6,228 nt of DNA. Source: Actinomycetota bacterium (GTDB lineage: Bacteria; Actinomycetota; Acidimicrobiia; Acidimicrobiales; CADCSY01). The stretch spans positions 1 through 6,228 of the forward strand of contig JACOTK010000157.1 in the NCBI GenBank assembly GCA_016178435.1. The letters run 5' to 3'. Position 1 is the stretch's first letter. Each line of letters begins with the position of its first letter. Below, one piece after another: positions 4,508-6,228 of this stretch. The position numbers and the translations under genes are program-made. Below the pieces are notes generated by a model that was not told the DNA's origin, made no database searches, and saw only the letters and a program-made list of their open reading frames with translations.

Positions 4508-6228
4508 ATGGCCAAGGCAGTTGGCATCGATCTCGGCACGACGAACTCGGTCGTCAGTGTTCTCGAGGGTGGCGAACCCACCGTCATCCCCAATGCGGAA
4601 GGGGCCCGCACGACCCCCTCGGTCGTTGCCTTCGCGAAGAACGGCGAGGTACTCGTCGGCGAGGTCGCCAAGCGTCAGGCGATCACCAACCCCGAGCGCA
4701 CCATTCGATCGGTCAAGCGACACATCGGCACCGATTGGTCGATCGACATCGACGACAAGAAGTACACCTCCCAGGAGATCTCGGCCCGAGTGCTCCAGAA
4801 GCTCAAGCGCGATGCCGAGGCCTACCTCGGTGACACGGTGACCCAGGCGGTGATCACCGTCCCCGCCTACTTCAATGACGCCCAGCGCACTGCCACCAAG
4901 GAGGCGGGTCAGATCGCGGGTCTCGAGGTGCTTCGCATCATCAACGAGCCCACGGCAGCGGCGCTCGCGTATGGGCTCGACAAAGAGGGCGCGGACGACC
5001 ACACCATCCTGGTTTTCGACCTCGGCGGCGGCACCTTCGACGTGTCCGTGCTCGAGATCGGCGACGGCGTCTTCGAGGTGAAGTCAACCCATGGCGACAC
5101 CAACCTCGGTGGTGATGACTGGGACCAGCGCATCATCGACTGGCTCGTCCAGAGCTTCAAGGCCAAGGAGGGGGTCGATCTCGCCGTCGACAAGATGGCC
5201 ACGCAGCGCCTCAAGGAGGCTGCGGAGAAGGCCAAGATCGAGCTCTCATCGGTGCAGTCGACCCAGATCAACCTGCCCTTCGTGACCGCGACCTCCGAGG
5301 GTCCCAAGCACCTCGACGAGACCCTCACGAGGGCGAAGTTCCAGGAGCTCACCGCCGATCTGCTCGATCGCTGCAAGGTTCCCTTCGAACAGGCCATCAA
5401 GGACGCCGGGCTTTCCAAGGGCGATATCCATCACATCATCCTCGTGGGCGGCTCCACCCGCATGCCGATGGTGACCGACCTCGTTCGCGACCTGACCGGT
5501 GAGGAGCCTCACAAGGGTGTCAACCCCGATGAGGTGGTTGCGGTCGGCGCCGCGGTGCAGGCGGGCGTGCTCAAGGGCGATGTGAAGGACGTCCTGTTGC
5601 TCGACGTCACGCCCCTGTCGCTCGGCATCGAGACCAAGGGTGGCGTCATGACGAAGCTCATCGAGCGCAACACCACGATTCCCACTCGTCGCACCGAGGT
5701 CTTCACCACGGCCGATGACATGCAGCCGAGCGTGGAGATCCACGTGCTGCAGGGCGAGCGTGAGATGGCGATGTACAACAAGACGCTCGGCAAGTTCCAG
5801 CTCGTCGATCTTCCCCCCGCCCCTCGTGGTGTTCCCCAGATCGAGGTCACGTTCGACATCGACGCCAACGGCATCGTGCACGTGTCGGCGAAGGATCGGG
5901 CGACCAGCAAGGAACAGTCCATGACCATCACCGGTGAGTCGTCGCTCTCGAAGGACGACATCGACCGCATGGTGCGTGACGCCGAGGCCCATGCCGAGGA
6001 GGATCGCCTGCGGCGTGAGGAGGCCGAGGTTCGCAACAGCGCCGACAGCCTGGTCTATCAGACCGAGAAGGTGCTGCGTGAGCACGGTGACAAGATCACC
6101 GGATCGGAGAAGGACGCCGTCGAGTCGGCGTTGGCGGAATTGAAGGAGGCCGTTGCGGGCAGCGACATGGAGCGCATTCGCAAGTCGACCGAGGCCTTGA
6201 TGGGGGCAAGTCAGGGCTTCTCGCAGAA
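4508..6228 (+). CDS. dnaK: Molecular chaperone DnaK (Hsp70), 3' end outside window
   Basis: The first 573 codons are present and the frame stays open to the right edge; only the last few dozen residues of the roughly 610-640 typical for the family are missing. DnaK is the cytoplasmic ATP-driven chaperone that binds unfolded peptides and works with DnaJ and GrpE. Seen directly are the phosphate-1 loop GIDLGTTNS (6-14), phosphate-2 motif [12 protein letters not shown] (169-180), the [13 protein letters not shown] signature and the adenosine motif LVGGSTRMP. The interdomain linker [15 protein letters not shown] (361-375), the substrate-binding beta domain and the start of the helical lid also follow. 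The stretch after VKRHIGTDW lacks the insert of about 24 residues found in E. coli DnaK, as in other Gram-positive Hsp70s. A HAIR operator and promoter precede it, so HspR-type heat-shock control is likely. grpE, dnaJ and hspR would be expected downstream. No lesion is visible. Confidence 0.98.
   Translation, partial: MAKAVGIDLGTTNSVVSVLEGGEPTVIPNAEGARTTPSVVAFAKNGEVLVGEVAKRQAITNPERTIRSVKRHIGTDWSIDIDDKKYTSQEISARVLQKLKRDAEAYLGDTVTQAVITVPAYFNDAQRTATKEAGQIAGLEVLRIINEPTAAALAYGLDKEGADDHTILVFDLGGGTFDVSVLEIGDGVFEVKSTHGDTNLGGDDWDQRIIDWLVQSFKAKEGVDLAVDKMATQRLKEAAEKAKIELSSVQSTQINLPFVTATSEGPKHLDETLTRAKFQELTADLLDRCKVPFEQAIKDAGLSKGDIHHIILVGGSTRMPMVTDLVRDLTGEEPHKGVNPDEVVAVGAAVQAGVLKGDVKDVLLLDVTPLSLGIETKGGVMTKLIERNTTIPTRRTEVFTTADDMQPSVEIHVLQGEREMAMYNKTLGKFQLVDLPPAPRGVPQIEVTFDIDANGIVHVSAKDRATSKEQSMTITGESSLSKDDIDRMVRDAEAHAEEDRLRREEAEVRNSADSLVYQTEKVLREHGDKITGSEKDAVESALAELKEAVAGSDMERIRKSTEALMGASQGFSQ

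Noticed and set aside
5246..6085. Minus-strand open frame of 279 codons opposite dnaK
   Set aside because: It lies entirely inside unmistakable dnaK coding sequence and its translation is an antisense Leu/His/Arg-rich string.

Overview
The window is high-GC bacterial DNA with tightly packed genes, GTG starts, a Thr/Ser-rich protein tail and a dnaK gene preceded by a HAIR-type (HspR-associated) inverted repeat. Together these point to an actinomycete, most likely Acidimicrobiia or a related deep-branching class. The phylum call is fairly secure. The class is an inference from style, not from a marker comparison.

Layout from left to right. (1) Positions 3-98 hold the Thr/Ser-rich C-terminal end of a plus-strand protein whose body lies outside the window. 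(2) A short convergent gap follows. (3) A minus-strand gene (183-1124) encodes a single-pass membrane protein with an extracytoplasmic coiled coil and a trypsin/HtrA-like domain whose catalytic His and Ser appear to be replaced. (4) A 73-bp divergent promoter region separates it from a plus-strand cluster. (5) The cluster holds a NUDT19-type Nudix hydrolase (1198-2004), a LACTB2-like metallo-beta-lactamase-fold hydrolase (2012-2830) and a multidomain sensor-like protein (2872-4338). The sensor combines a DNA-binding-like helix-turn-helix, an RsbRD_N/stressosome-like helical domain, a PAS domain and what looks like a decayed histidine-kinase ATPase domain. (6) A 169-bp regulatory interval carries a perfect 10-bp inverted repeat with a 7-bp spacer, a likely promoter and a ribosome binding site. 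(7) The chaperone gene dnaK starts at 4508 and runs off the right edge.

The Nudix and MBL genes are 7 bp apart and very probably co-transcribed. The sensor gene follows after 41 bp. The membrane protease-like gene, Nudix gene and MBL gene recall the neighbourhood of the acid-resistance protease MarP in mycobacteria, but here the protease looks inactive. dnaK appears to be a separate heat-shock unit under HspR-type repression. The best candidates for undescribed biology are the pseudoprotease and the sensor with a degenerate ATPase domain. Neither is proven without alignments or structure prediction.
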